This document shows, piece by piece, positions 34,006 to 45,940 of a DNA stretch of 64,000 bases. Location: positions 12,367,261 through 12,431,260 of the forward strand of contig NC_019866.2 in assembly GCF_002234675.1 (NCBI RefSeq), read 5' to 3'. Source of the stretch: Oryzias latipes. Taxonomy: Eukaryota; Chordata; Actinopteri; Beloniformes; Adrianichthyidae. Below the pieces are notes generated by a model, which was not told where the DNA came from, did no database searches, and saw nothing but the letters and a program-made list of their open reading frames with translations. The first letter of the stretch is position 1. Each line of letters begins with the position of its first letter. The position numbers and the translations under genes were made by a program.

Positions 34006-37000
34006 ATGAATCGCCTATCGTTTGATGATGCTTCGTTGGATAACCTGGATCCCACGCTGTCGCTAAATGACCCCAGCGATATCGACACGGCCCTCCTGAA
34101 CGATATTGATGGTAAAGAAGATGCGACATGTTTGTGTTGTTAACCAGTTGTGTAAATGTTTAGACCAACATACCGCTATGCATTAACGTTCTTTACAGCG
34201 GTGCAAGTTTATTTTTACTGAGTTTATTTGTTCTGTTGATATAAAGTGTTAAACAGAGTTAGAGAACCGAAAGTTTGCAGGCTTAATTAGCTGTCGAATA
34301 TTCGCTCAGAAGATTGGAGAAGCTACCGACGTTTGCCATCTAACTTACAAGTACTTTTAAACGCAAGATGGGACAATACATTGTGATGTTACTGGGGCAT
34401 TTATACGTTTATCATACTATATGAAGTGGTGCAGTAAATCAAAAACAGCCATAAGCTAATAGTTTAAAGCTAACGTGCTGCTAAGTGGTTGTGAGTTGGC
34501 CACGCCCCCAGCATAATTCACAAGCAGGGGTTACTGTCGTTCATTCCTCTTTGCTGAGTTCAGGTTCCCCACTTGACCGAGTTATTGTTCTGTTTTTGCC
34601 GAAATAAAATGTTGTCATGGCTGATCATCATATGAAACATTTAAACGCCACAAACAATCCGCTTGTTAAACTGCCTTGCTATGCTCTTATTACGAAGATT
34701 TGTATTACCCGTAATTTTCATTACAAATTGTGTAAACCGACTTTATTACGATAAATCTGAAGCAATTTCTGGCAATTTACTTGTAATAGCAAATATTTAT
34801 TTTTGATAGCGACAGACATGTAAGATGATAAGGTGGTCTGTGTAAACAGTGTTTGGCAATGCATGTCTTGCTAAGGTGATCCCGAAAATCTAACCGACAG
34901 TAACCCTCGCGCGGCTGCTCGATAGTAACCTCTCCTGAAGCAGCTCTCCCTCTCCTCTGTGTCTTGGGCTGATCGGCATAGCAAGTCTGAGAGGCGCGCT
35001 GTGATTGGTCAGGAGCGATCACCTCATGTGCAACGCTGCTTTAAATCCAGACGGTGTCCACTCTCTTATATTAGGTGTTCATTCATTCCAAATAGATTTA
35101 AAAAATATTTTGTGGGGAGAAAATTGTCTTTTGTTGAAGAATAAATTTAATTATATTTATAATAAAGGTCACCTTTTAATAATTCCTCAATTAAACACTA
35201 TTTAGGTGATGAATCCGTCCGTCATCGTGCAACCTAAATGACAGTAGTTGCAAGACTAAAAAGAAGCACGTGGTCATTTTTCCCCAAAAAAAGAAAAAAA
35301 ATAGCCAAGTAATCAGAAATAATATTAACTATCAAACAAGAATGCATGAAAAAAAAATCACAAGGAAGAAATCACTGTTCCATCTTTAAATTTAAGTTCT
35401 GTAATTGTCAGCTGTTACCACAAGTCATAACTTTGTTTTTATTTATTTACAAAAGAAGAGGAAAAAAAGAAATCAACCATAAGAAATTTTATATTTATAT
35501 ACTATTACATGCAACACTTTTAAAGAAAGGGGAAAAACACATTTTAGTCCCACTCCGATCATCTTGATTTATTTTAAAAGCATTCACATTGGTCTTTTTA
35601 TCATGATTATGCCGTTTTTAGCCAAAATCAATAAACTTTTGTTGTTTTCTAGGACATAGTTTCTGCAAAGCAGCTGTAGTGTATTAGAATTTTGCCTCTT
35701 AGCTGAAATCTCAAAGCTGTTGGTGCGATGTAAGCCTGCCCACACTTCCCAATAGCCCTTTGTTTAGAGACTCTCTCCTGCTATCTTACAGCCCCTCAAA
35801 CCCCCGACCTAACATTATTGGGGCTATCCTGCTGTACATTTTTGACCCAGATGCCAGCTCAGACGAGGAAAACAAAGACCTACACTAATGGCCTGCCATA
35901 GGAGCTTCTGTGTCACAACTACAAGTTTTTTCAAACTGCATTTTATTTCATCTGCTCCTTCATTAGAGTGGGTTAAAAAGCTCCCTATTTTATTAAATTC
36001 ATTAAAAAAAAGTGTATTTCGTTTTAATGTTGAAAATATTGTTGGCTTTTGTCCGCTCAACAAAACAACTCCCTTCAACAAGCTGCATCGTTCCATCACT
36101 TGGGTTTCTAAATTATAATTTTTTTCACAAATATATCCGGTTATTTGAAACTGTAAATATTGTTTTAGTTAACTTTTGTCAAATATTAGGTGATCTATGG
36201 TTTGATGAATCGTTATCAATTAAATTAGATAAAAATAAGTCATTTTATTCCTGAGAAATTTGGTTGTAGAGGTCCCTGTGTCTACGTTTGTTGGGCCGAA
36301 TCCAAATTCTTCCATTACCCCTGCAGTTATGGCTCATCGTGAAACAAGTAAAGCAACGCGTTTCTTCTCCCCACACATGTGCGATGCAGATTGCCCTACT
36401 GACGGAGGGATAACTAGCCCTAAGCTAGTCCCTACCACCTCTCCACTCAAGAAGCATTTTGGACACCACTACAGCTTCAAATGCCCCTACAGCTGGAGGG
36501 GAAGAATTTACATTTTATTTTATTTTTTTCCAAAGACACTTCCCCTAGTCTCAACCTTGTTGGTGAAATTATTGAGTTATGCAGTACGAGTAAAGTTAGT
36601 ACTAAATTACTTTTAACGCTTATGAAAGCTAGGAATTATTTGAATATTCATGTTTTGCACCTGATGTGTTTCCCTTTTTACGCATTTAACATACAGTTTA
36701 CCAAAAGCGTTCCAAGTGGTCTTTTAATGAAGATTAGGCTGTTTTTAGCCAAAAAAAAGTGTGTTGTTTTCTAGGACAGAGCAGCAGGAGTTCATCTGAA
36801 ACTCGCCTCTGAGTTGTGGGAGGGGCTGTGGCCGCGGAAATAGACCTCCGCTCGTTTGCCGTGATCCCTTTGTTTACACGCTCTACCGCTGGCTTACAGC
36901 CCCCCATAACCCTAAGCTAACATTACTGCTGCAACAAAAATGGCGAGCAATATCAACGCTATCCAGCCGTGCAGTTTTGACCCGGAGGCCAGGTCGGGTG

Positions 37001-40000
37001 AGGGGGAGCAGGGAGACTGAGAGCATTTTCACATTTTCATCTGGCCCTGATTAACCACAGTTGGAATAATAAATACTCAGAAATGCAGTTTTAAGCTTCA
37101 ATTCTTCTATACATGTCCTCCATCATGAGAAAAATGTTACAAGAACATGTTAAAAACACCAAAAACACAATCTTCATTGGAGTGGGTCTTTAACGCAAAC
37201 CTTTTTTCTTTTTTTAGTGCTGCCTGAATGCGATCTTAATGTTCTGTTTTTGTTTCCCATTTGAACTGACGAGTTCTTGAAGATCGTTAATGGACTTTTT
37301 GTTTTTGTTTTTTACAGACATGCTGCAACTCATCAACAACCAGGAAATGGAGTTTGGAGGACTTTTTGACACCCACCCTTTTTCTGGGGGGACTCCCAGC
37401 CAGGAGGTTTCTAGTTTATCCCAAACCATCAACCCTGCTGCCTCCCCAGCAACCACTACCACGCCTGCCTCATCGACCTCCTCCATCCTAAGCAGTAACC
37501 CTCACCTGGACGCTCTTCTGGGCCCTCCCATCACACGGAGCTCTTCCACCCCTGACAAGGCCTTCCAGCCTCCCACTTTCCAGCAGTCCCCCCTGGCCCA
37601 GGTCCCCAGCACGCCTCAGAGGCAGCAGCAGCCATCACCCCCCCCACAAGCTCAGAGCCTCAAACAACCTCAAGCGGAACAGCCCCAAGTCTGTCCATCC
37701 AGCCCTGCTCAGGCAGCGTCGCCGGGGCCAAATCCAGCGCTCAGCTCCTCGCCGCAGGCAGTTTACGCCTCTCAATCTCCACCTGCACCTCCGACTCCTC
37801 TGCAGCCTCAGACACCGTCTCAGAACCAGACCATCTACAAGATCCAGCATAATTATACAGGTAAGTCTATTTCAAAAGGCAGAACAGGAAATTATAGCTT
37901 GAACAATTGAGGAACTGATTTAACTTTGTAGAACGGTTGCATCATGGCTTTATTGTTTTATAGACATGTGCAGTATTCTTTATGTTCACTATATACATGT
38001 TATACACAGCCTTCACTGTTATTTCACCTAGAGTTTTAGCAATTACTTTTTATTGATGGCAGACTGATTTCTTTGACCAAGCGGAAACCTTTGCCGACAC
38101 AGCATTTATAGCACCCTGCTTTTGGAATTCTAAGAAATGAACACCAGTTGTTTGCAGTAAAGATATTAAGATACGAGAGGGTTTGAGTGCCACAGTTAGA
38201 AATAATAAAGTTATTCAAAGCCCATTAGCGGCTCAAACCAGAATAACTGGCAAATAAAGGGAATCAAAGCACTTCTCTTTGCTTTTTATTACATGAAATG
38301 GATTTAAACCAATATAGAGAATGTTCAGCCTGTTTCTCATTGTTGTAGGCAGCATTTCAAACCAGTAGAATCATTGTGGTCACAACGTAAAGGAGGATTT
38401 CATGTCTAATTAGTGGTCAAACATAAAATAAATCTGATTTACATTTACTTTTGTTGGACGAGAAATCTTTTCATTCCAAGGAGTTGGAAACTCCCCAACG
38501 TGGCTCAATTAGGCAAAGTTTAGTTGTATCTGATAAGAAATATGAGGTGGCACACTTAAAGTTGTTATCAGGCATCTATAAAGATAGAGCAGGTTACTTA
38601 TTTGGCTCAAGAAAATGCCTGCAGAAACATCAAAACCCATATGCTACTAATGTAAAACACTCTTTTGGTGAAAAATGAGACATTTTGTTGTTGAGAAAAG
38701 GATAAAATAGTGGCTTATCTGTTATTCCCCTCTAAATCTGAACTGCTGTAAAAGTGCAAATAAATCAACTGTTAAACCTGTTTATTTGAACGTGGGACAT
38801 GCTTAAAGGAACAGCAACGATATTGATGCTGGCGTGAGTGTTTCACAGGATTGTAAGAGCTGTATTTGAGGGGGATTGGAGCTTTTCATATGTTTCCCAG
38901 CTGCAAGTCCAATCAGTGCGAACACACCTGCTCCGGCTCTGTCGTCCTCACCTCCAGCCGTCCAACCAATGACCATTCAGACCCAGCTCCATGGGCTGAC
39001 CACTGCCTCTCCTCTGTTGGCCGCCTCAGCAAGCCCCCCAACTCAAGCCATTGCGCCTCAAGTGCAGCAAGTTCCCGTAAGCCTGGTAGTTCTGAGTAAA
39101 CACCAATTTCTTTTGGCGAGTATTTGCTTATTTTTATCGTGGCGTGTGGGTTTTCAGGTGCTTCTGCAGCCCCAGTTCATCAAAGCAGAGTCGGTTTTGC
39201 TCACCACCCTGAAGCCCGAGTCCTGCATGGTCACCACTGTGGCCTCTCCCACATCCCTCGCTACCACCACCAGCCCCATTCAGAGCACCGCGCTGCAGGT
39301 ATGTGCCTCGTTTTAAACGACCCCAGAGACGCCTAAAGGTGTTTGGACTCACCAATCTCGTGTGTTAGGCCTTCGTGGGTGGGGGCACTATACTGACAAC
39401 AGTGCCAGTGATGATGGACACCGAGAAGCTGCCCATCAACCGCATCGCCATCGCCGGCAAGCCGTTGGGGCATCCTCACAAGGGGGAAAAGCGCACGGCG
39501 CACAACGCCATCGAGAAGCGCTACCGCTCTTCCATCAACGATAAAATAGTCGAGCTTAAAGACTTAGTAGCTGGCACCGAAGCTAAGGTAAGAAAAAGGT
39601 TTATCACAGAGAATCATCCAGGTTTTGTCTTCGCTTGCACCACTTAATTTGAAGAAATGTTGAGGTCTAATACTTAAAAAAAACCAAGACAATTTTAGCA
39701 TTTAAGTTGACATTTTTATGTCCGTTTTATTTTATTGTGCCTTTTTTTTTTAGCTTAACAAGTCTGCAGTACTGAAGAAGGCGATTGACTACATCCGCTA
39801 CCTGCAGCAGGCCAACCAGAAACTCAAGCAGGAGAACATGGCTCTAAAAATGGCTGCCCAGAAAAACAGTAAGTGCTTAAATACTTCTGTCGCTTTTCCA
39901 TTTCTTTCTCTTCTCTGAGAGTAAGCTCTTGTTGAAGCCAGTTAAAGCGCCTGCTGTCCTGTAGTGGAAAAAATGGAAAGTGGCTTTAAATAGAAGTGTG

Positions 40001-43000
40001 TTTTGAGGCTTTCATGCCCTGTGCCATTGATTGCCCCCTTCTCACCCGTCTTTGTTATTCTGGTCTGCTCTCCAGAGTCTCTCAAGGACATTGTTGCTAT
40101 GGAGGTAGTTGAACAGGCCGAGGTGAAAAATGAGCTTCCCACCCCACCGGCCTCTGATGTGGGCTCCCCGACCTCTTCCTCTCACTGTGGCAGCGACTCA
40201 GAGCCTGACAGTCCAATGGGGGAGGACACCAAGGTGTGCTGCACCCTCTTATCTTTTCCTAGTCACATTTTTTGGTTGGCTGTGTATCCTTTATCATAGC
40301 TGATTAAAAAAAAATGTCGCAGTAAATGAGTTGCTTCTTTTTAAAAATATTTTTATTTACGTCTGATTACTGAAATCTACTTTCCTGTCTCTGCCGCCAT
40401 GGCAGCCAAACGTTGGCATGCTGGATCGCTCCCGCATGGCTCTGTGCGCCTTCACCTTGCTCTTCCTCTCCCTCAACCCGCTGGCGTCTTTGCTCTGCTC
40501 GTCCAGCAGCAGCTCCGCTGGAGCCAATGGAGACATCGGCGCTCGATACTCGGGCAGGAATGTTCTGGGTGTAGATATTCCAGGTACTGATAAGGTCCGA
40601 CGATGAAATCCTCAGTAGGATTTGTACCTCCAGTTTATTGGGCTGTGTCGGATCACCTTGATTTGGTTCATTATAATGTTTGGATTTATTTTAGGAATGA
40701 AATGATATTGTATGTGCTTCTTTCAGCCGACTCGTGGAGTTGGATGGACTGGATGCTCCCTACTATTCTGGTGTGGCTGGTTAATGGTATTCTCGTATCA
40801 GGAGTTCTGATCAGACTGTTGGTGTATGGAGAACCCGTTACCAGACCACACTCTGGATCATCCGTTTTCTTCTGGAGGCATCGCAAACAAGCTGATCTGG
40901 ACCTTGCTAGAGTATGCCAAAACAAGTACTTACTCATTCATGAATAACCAATCAAATCTAATGTTTATGTTTTGTTCTTCATCACTGTGCAGGGAGATTT
41001 TGCTCAGGCCAGTCACAACCTGCGAACATGTTTGAAGGCTCTGGGCCGTCCTTTGCCCACCTCCCAGCTGGATTTAGCCTGCGCAGCTCTCTGGTCTTTG
41101 CTAAGATTCTGCCTCCAGCGCCTCTGGGTCGGCCGCTGGCTGGCTGCTCGGGCTGGAGGCCTGCGACCGGATCGCCCCCTGCAGGAGGACGCCTGCAAAA
41201 GCAGTCGAGATGCTGCTCTGGTTTACCACCGCCTGCACCAGCTTCACATGACAGGTTCGCGAGAAGAAACACATTCAGATGTCATTTAGAAGTGGTAATT
41301 CAGTTTTCTACAAGAGCCAAAAAAATCTTCTGATGTATGATATAAGCGTAGACACAAACCTATTCAGTTCCATTAAATAACATTGCTCAATAAATTCCAA
41401 CAGGCATCCCTCCATCTTTTGTCAGAGGAGTCATTGTCCTGTTTTCTGCCCCCACAGGTAAACTTAACGGCAGTCGCCTGTCTGCAATGCACATGGCTTT
41501 AAGTGCGGTGAACTTGTCCGAGTGCGCCGGTTCCTCTCTGCCTGTCGGCACCCTGGCTGAGGTCTACGTCTCTGCAGCTCTGCGAGCCAAAGCCAGCTTG
41601 CCAAGAGTTCTGCATTTTACCTCTGTGAGTGATGTCCACACGGAAGAATACTCTTCTGCCCTTTGTGTTGGATTCCAATCTAGTCAAATAGCTGCAGCCT
41701 TAAACTAGTGGAGTTTTCTTTTTTATAAACATAAGCACACTTTTTTGAGTGGCTTCTGAGTGTGCTAAATGACTCAACAGTTCCCATTTCAAACAAACGG
41801 AACCACAATCTTAGAAAATGTTTTTTATTTCCATTTTTCCTGACAGCGCGTGTTCCTGAGCAGCGCCCGCCAAGCCTGCCTGTCCTCCAGCGGCAGTGTT
41901 CCCCCCGCCATGCAGTGGCTTTGCCACCCGCTCGGCCACCGCTTCTTTGTGGACGGGGACTGGGCTATCCGCAGCACCCCGAAGGAAAGCATCTACAGCC
42001 AAGCTGGGAACACTGGTCAGTGACTGCTGAAGCGCCAAAACGCCCAAATGTCACTGAATGGACTCTGCTGAATGCACAGACCTGTTTGTGTTTGTAAACG
42101 CTCTGTTGGGGCTCTTCCAGTGGACCCTTTGGCTCAGGTGACCCAAGCGTTCAGAGAACACCTCCTCGAGAAAGCGCTTTACTGTGTGGCCCAACCAGAT
42201 GAGGAGAAAAGTCCTGGCCAGGAGAAGGGGTAAAGGAAAAAATACATTTTCTTTTGTCTTTTTCCTTCATCCAGCATCAATGAAGTTTGGAGTAGCAATG
42301 ATGCCGCATAATCAGAGGACGTTTCTGTTCTCAGAGAGTATGCTGACGCTCTGGAGTATCTCCAGCTGTTGGTGAGTGCATCAGATGCAGCTGGCGCCAC
42401 CTGCCAGTCTTTTGCAATCGGCTCCAACATGGCGACCGTGACTGGTAGGTCCCATCCCAAGATCTTTTTTTAATTTGTTACATATGCTACATATATTAAC
42501 CTATATTAATAACATATATTTTCCTTTCAATTTCATTAAAGCTTGACTGATTATTTCTGTACGACTGTCAGAAAATAAGTGTTGCAGTTCCAAAAAAAAT
42601 CCATTAAAGTTCTCATATAAGTTTTAGGATTTACTTTGCACTGGGTTGAATTGTTTCTGCTAAAGTGAGCTGAGACTTGGAAAAAGAAAATGCTAATGTT
42701 AGTTCCCTCACAATATCACAGTTCACCTTTTGCTGTTTCACTGAATTTTTTGGGTGCAATTGTGCATGCTTTTCCTTTTTTAAAATTTTTGCTGCGCACT
42801 TTGTTCTGCATCCTGATTGGATGCTGACCTTGTCAATCAAACTCCCCTGTTCCTATTGCCTGTGCAGAATGCGTTCAGTCAGAGAATCGACATAGATTTT
42901 TGATCGCGATCAGATCTTTGTTTTTAATTCTACATTACTGAATTACAATTTTTTTTAACAAAGTTTGAACTTCAGAGTTTAACAAGAGTGAAAAGTGTGG

Positions 43001-45940
43001 AAATGTTCATATCTGTCTAGTGTAAAAAGTGTGTACTGAGGAGTTGTAAAGCCTAAAAACATCTGTAATCCTACTTTGCAGATTTCACCCATTGCAAGTT
43101 CTTTTTAGAACTTAACCTGTAAACTTTTCTTTGACCGTTTCTTTTCTCCAAATGTCCAGGTTGTGACCCCCACTCTAAGTGGTGGTCCTCAGTGGCTGTT
43201 GTCATCATAAACTGGCTCCAAGGAGATGACGCTGCAGCAGAGAGGCTTTACCCCACTGTTGAGCATTTGCCTCGCAGCTTGCAGAATGCAGAGTGAGTTA
43301 GGACCCTGAACGGTGCATCCACGCCATTGCACAGCTTTCATCAGCTGCTGCCGCTGCTGGGATCCTTATATAATTGAAGAAATTGTCTCTGGTCTGATTT
43401 TAATCTTTATTTTTTGTCTCCTTCGTTTTTTAACAGGAGTCTGCTGCCCAAAGCCTGTTTGAATACATTCCGAGCGGTCAGAGCTCTTCTCTCCAAACCC
43501 GAAAACTGTCAGCAGAGTTTGTGCTACATTGACAAGGCCAGCGCTCTGCTCCGAGACAGTCTCAACTTAGGACCGCACTGCCACAGCTCTAATTTAGACA
43601 AGGTACCACAGACTTAGATTTACACACCTGACTCAGATTGAGGGACGTTTTCAAGAATCAGTCAGTCCTTGATTGAGGGGAAAAAAGAAAATCAAGCACA
43701 GGATCATTAATCAAAAAAAGTAATCCCCTCTCCTCCACACAATCCTTTTCTTTTCCTCCTTGAAACAATTCTGCTGTGTGATACTGCAGTGTCCAACCCT
43801 GTAGCACCGAGCAGATGGTGGTGCTGGTGGAGGGGTGTGTGCGTGTGTGCGCGCGCTTCGGCCAGAGCTGCAGTGCATTGTAGTTGCATTGCATGTATGT
43901 TTCTCAAAGTGCAATGTACCTGCAGTGCAACACAGAGCTGGACCACAAACTGGAGAAGACGCACAGGATGATGGGAGTTCTGGCCGTTAATCCTGTCCAG
44001 GATTTCAGAATCTGCTAAAAATCCCATGTTTAGTTTTTAGTGATGGTTTATAAAAAGGCAGTTAGGGTTTTTTTTTGTAGTTTGCTTTGGGGTTGAGACG
44101 AATAAACCAAATTTTTATTTCATTCTGTGTTTTTATTTTTATTTTAAGGCAGTCATATACTTTTAATACAAAGTCTACATTTTCACATTTTGGTGTCTAG
44201 ATCCTTTTTAAAAAAAGGATTTGAAAACAGGTCTATATTTTTGCACTAGCTGATGCAAATTCGTTCACAGGTTACAGAGTTGCTGATTTGCGACCTTTTG
44301 CTGGTTTTGAGGACAAACGTCTGGCACGAGCAGCACAAAAGTCCTGTGGCGCCGGGGCCGACGGCCAGCAGCGCCCCTTCAGGACCTCATCAGGCCTCGC
44401 CACCAGAGCTCCAGGGCTTTCAGCAAGACCTCAGCTCCCTGCGCAAGCTGGCACACACTTTCAAACCCGCAATGCGAAGAGTACGTAAACCACTTTCTTC
44501 TAACTGCGTTAAACTGCTTTTATGCTGGGTTTAGTTTTAGAATTGCTTGTAAACCCCCAAAGAATCCGGTTTAGTCTGTTGAGCTGTGTCAGGTTTTTTT
44601 CTTGCAGTGTTCTAAAATGTCTTTAATTTACAAAAATACATAAACACGTCTTAAAAAAAGTCTTGAAAAATACATTTCAAGGTGCTTTACATAAAAAGAT
44701 GAAATAAAAAGACTTGGACAACAATCCAATCATGCAGTAAAATCAAAATATAAATTGTTAAACTAAGATTGCAGATAAGACTCAGCTGCCATATTGTGAG
44801 CAAAAAGGAATCATTTTAAGCCCTTTCAAAGTAAAAGCTTGTCCTAAATCTTAAGGAAGATTACTCTTAGTGTGGCTTGAAAGGCTCTATATGGCACGGC
44901 ATTGTACGGTAAGGTAGAAATCTGTTGTTTAATGGGATTTATGAAGACTAAATGAAGCAACGAGGAGCATTTCTGTAGAAGCCGCTTGCTTCAACTTCCT
45001 GTGAATATTCACGGCCAATCCATGGTGCAGTGCTGTGTAGAAACCAGTGGAAAGGTGCCATGGCACACATGCACTCACACGCCCTGAGGCGAGCGTTTAG
45101 CTGTGCCGTTCAGCAGGCTTCAAAGGCTCTCTGAGGTGGAGCTAAACACCCAGTGTGAGTCATCATCACTCGCACCCCTCCCTCCGCTCTTCCTCGCCTT
45201 TGCCTCTCATCTCTCTCATCTTCCTCTCTCTGCAGCTGTTTCTCCATGAAGCCACAGCCAGGCTGATGGCGGGAGCCAGTCCCACCAGAACTCATCAGCT
45301 TTTGGATCGCTCGCTGCGGCGCAGGGTAACACCTGGAGCCAAGACGGGTGTGTATAGAAACCACAAGATGGCTCTTCAAGCCACACATTCTTCAGGTTTT
45401 TTTTACAGTTATAGACAGTAATCTAGTTTCTAAAATATCCTTCTCAGTGGTATAATTTGTTATTTTGTGTAACAAAAGTCTCACATTTTAGGATCAAAAC
45501 AACATAACGAATGACCATTAAAAAAAACAAATGCAGCGCTCCAAATGAGAGACGGGATTGTCTTATTTAACAATTTTTGACCAGCTTTTAAGGCAACCCT
45601 AGCACCAATTAATTGCTTTAATAAGATTCCTCTAAATGTTTTAAAAGTGCTCATCAATAGTTGCACAGCTGCTTAAATGGAAACGAAAGAGATTCATTTT
45701 GATCTGTTTGTCTGTGCAGAGGGATGTGAGACGCGGCCCGGTCAGCGGGAGCAGGCGGAAGCCGTGATGCTGGCGTGCCGCTACCTCCCCCCCTCCTTCC
45801 TTTCAGCGCCGGGCCAAAGGATGGGCATGCTTGCCGACGCCGCTCGGACCCTGGAGAAGCTGGGAGATAAGAGGACCCTCCACGACTGCCAGCAGATGAT
45901 CATAAAGCTGGGAAGCGGCACCACTGTCACCAACAGCTAA
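34006..45940 (+). CDS. srebf1: Sterol regulatory element-binding protein 1
   Basis: Nineteen coding exons: 34006-34111, 37318-37860, 38901-39076, 39158-39298, 39369-39587, 39754-39868, 40076-40233, 40406-40583, 40727-40911, 40993-41254, 41458-41624, 41847-42015, 42121-42229, 42335-42444, 43160-43292, 43437-43602, 44271-44480, 45236-45347 and 45720-45940. They give 1159 aa (human 1147). The 1a-type acidic activator comes first ([22 protein letters not shown]), then a Ser/Pro/Gln-rich stretch. The bHLH-zipper spans about 361-433 ([20 protein letters not shown]), with the SREBP-specific Tyr at 374. An FBW7-type degron TPPASD lies at 456-461. The site-2 protease region DRSR is at 493, TM1 at about 497-517, the site-1 site RNVL at 537-540 and TM2 at about 554-578. 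The SCAP-binding regulatory domain fills the rest and ends GSGTTVTNS. The membrane precursor is cleaved in the Golgi to release a nuclear activator of lipogenic genes. SREBF2 was excluded by context and by close SREBP-1 identity. Confidence 0.98.
34891..35046 (+). promoter_or_regulatory. srebf1: Internal srebf1 promoter resembling mammalian SREBP-1c
   Basis: Inside intron 1, TAACCGACAGTAACCC (34891-34906) is a DR4 on the minus strand (GGGTTA-CTGT-CGGTTA). It nearly matches the LXR element known from the mouse Srebf1c promoter. A second, weaker DR4 in the same orientation (AGGTTA-CTAT-CGAGCA) lies at 34916-34931. Downstream come GATTGG (NF-Y) at 35003-35008, SRE-like ATCACCTCAT at 35018-35027, overlapping E-box CATGTG at 35025-35030, and TTTAAAT at 35040-35046. 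The order matches the known mammalian promoter. No coding 1c exon was identified. Confidence 0.65.
35546..35972 (+). mobile_element. TTAA-family transposon, copy 4 (internally shortened)
   Basis: It lies in srebf1 intron 1. It starts AGTCCCACTCCGATC (upstream tetramer TTTT) and ends in AGAGTGGG next to TTAA. It keeps the remnant frame [17 protein letters not shown] but lacks part of the right side. Confidence 0.7.
35977..36705 (+). other. srebf1: srebf1 intron 1 segment, possibly an unclassified repeat
   Basis: The stretch at 36270-36660 has a base composition unlike its AT-rich surroundings. It looks like an interspersed repeat, but I cannot name the family. No exon is supported. Confidence 0.3.
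36706..37189 (+). mobile_element. TTAA-family transposon, copy 5
   Basis: It lies in srebf1 intron 1, just upstream of exon 2. The right end CATTGGAGTGGGTCT followed by TTAA (37190-37193) is clear. The left end is eroded, so its coordinate is approximate. The family frame starts at ATG 36940 ([20 protein letters not shown]). Confidence 0.75.
37861..38900 (+). other. srebf1: srebf1 intron 2
   Basis: A 1.04 kb intron with no recognisable repeat, RNA or exon. Confidence 0.5.
42445..43159 (+). other. srebf1: srebf1 intron 14
   Basis: A 715 bp AT-rich intron. I see nothing beyond splice signals. Confidence 0.5.
43862..43942 (+). ncRNA. mir33: mir-33 precursor hairpin
   Basis: It lies in srebf1 intron 16 (43603-44270), on the gene's strand. 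The 5' arm at 43873-43893 has the miR-33 seed GTGCATTG and is identical over 21 nt to mature miR-33a as I know it. The 3' arm at 43912-43933 (CAATGTACCTGCAGTGCAAC) pairs back. The loop TGTATGTTTCTCAAAG lies between, and CAGAGCTG/CAGAGCTG flanks extend the stem. miR-33 represses ABCA1 and fatty-acid oxidation genes. It is expected to be processed from the srebf1 transcript, so that SREBP-1 and miR-33 act together to keep lipid in the cell. Human MIR33B occupies the equivalent gene. Confidence 0.96.
44481..45235 (+). other. srebf1: srebf1 intron 17
   Basis: A 755 bp intron with no further feature seen. Its 3' end has a long pyrimidine tract (CTCTCTCATCTTCCTCTCTC) before exon 18. Confidence 0.5.

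Noticed and set aside
34777-35022. 81-aa minus-strand open frame across the internal srebf1 promoter
   Set aside because: No family match; the conserved feature here is the binding-site cluster.
36260-36616. 118-aa open frame in srebf1 intron 1
   Set aside because: It looks like part of an interspersed repeat, lacks splice context and resembles no protein I can name.
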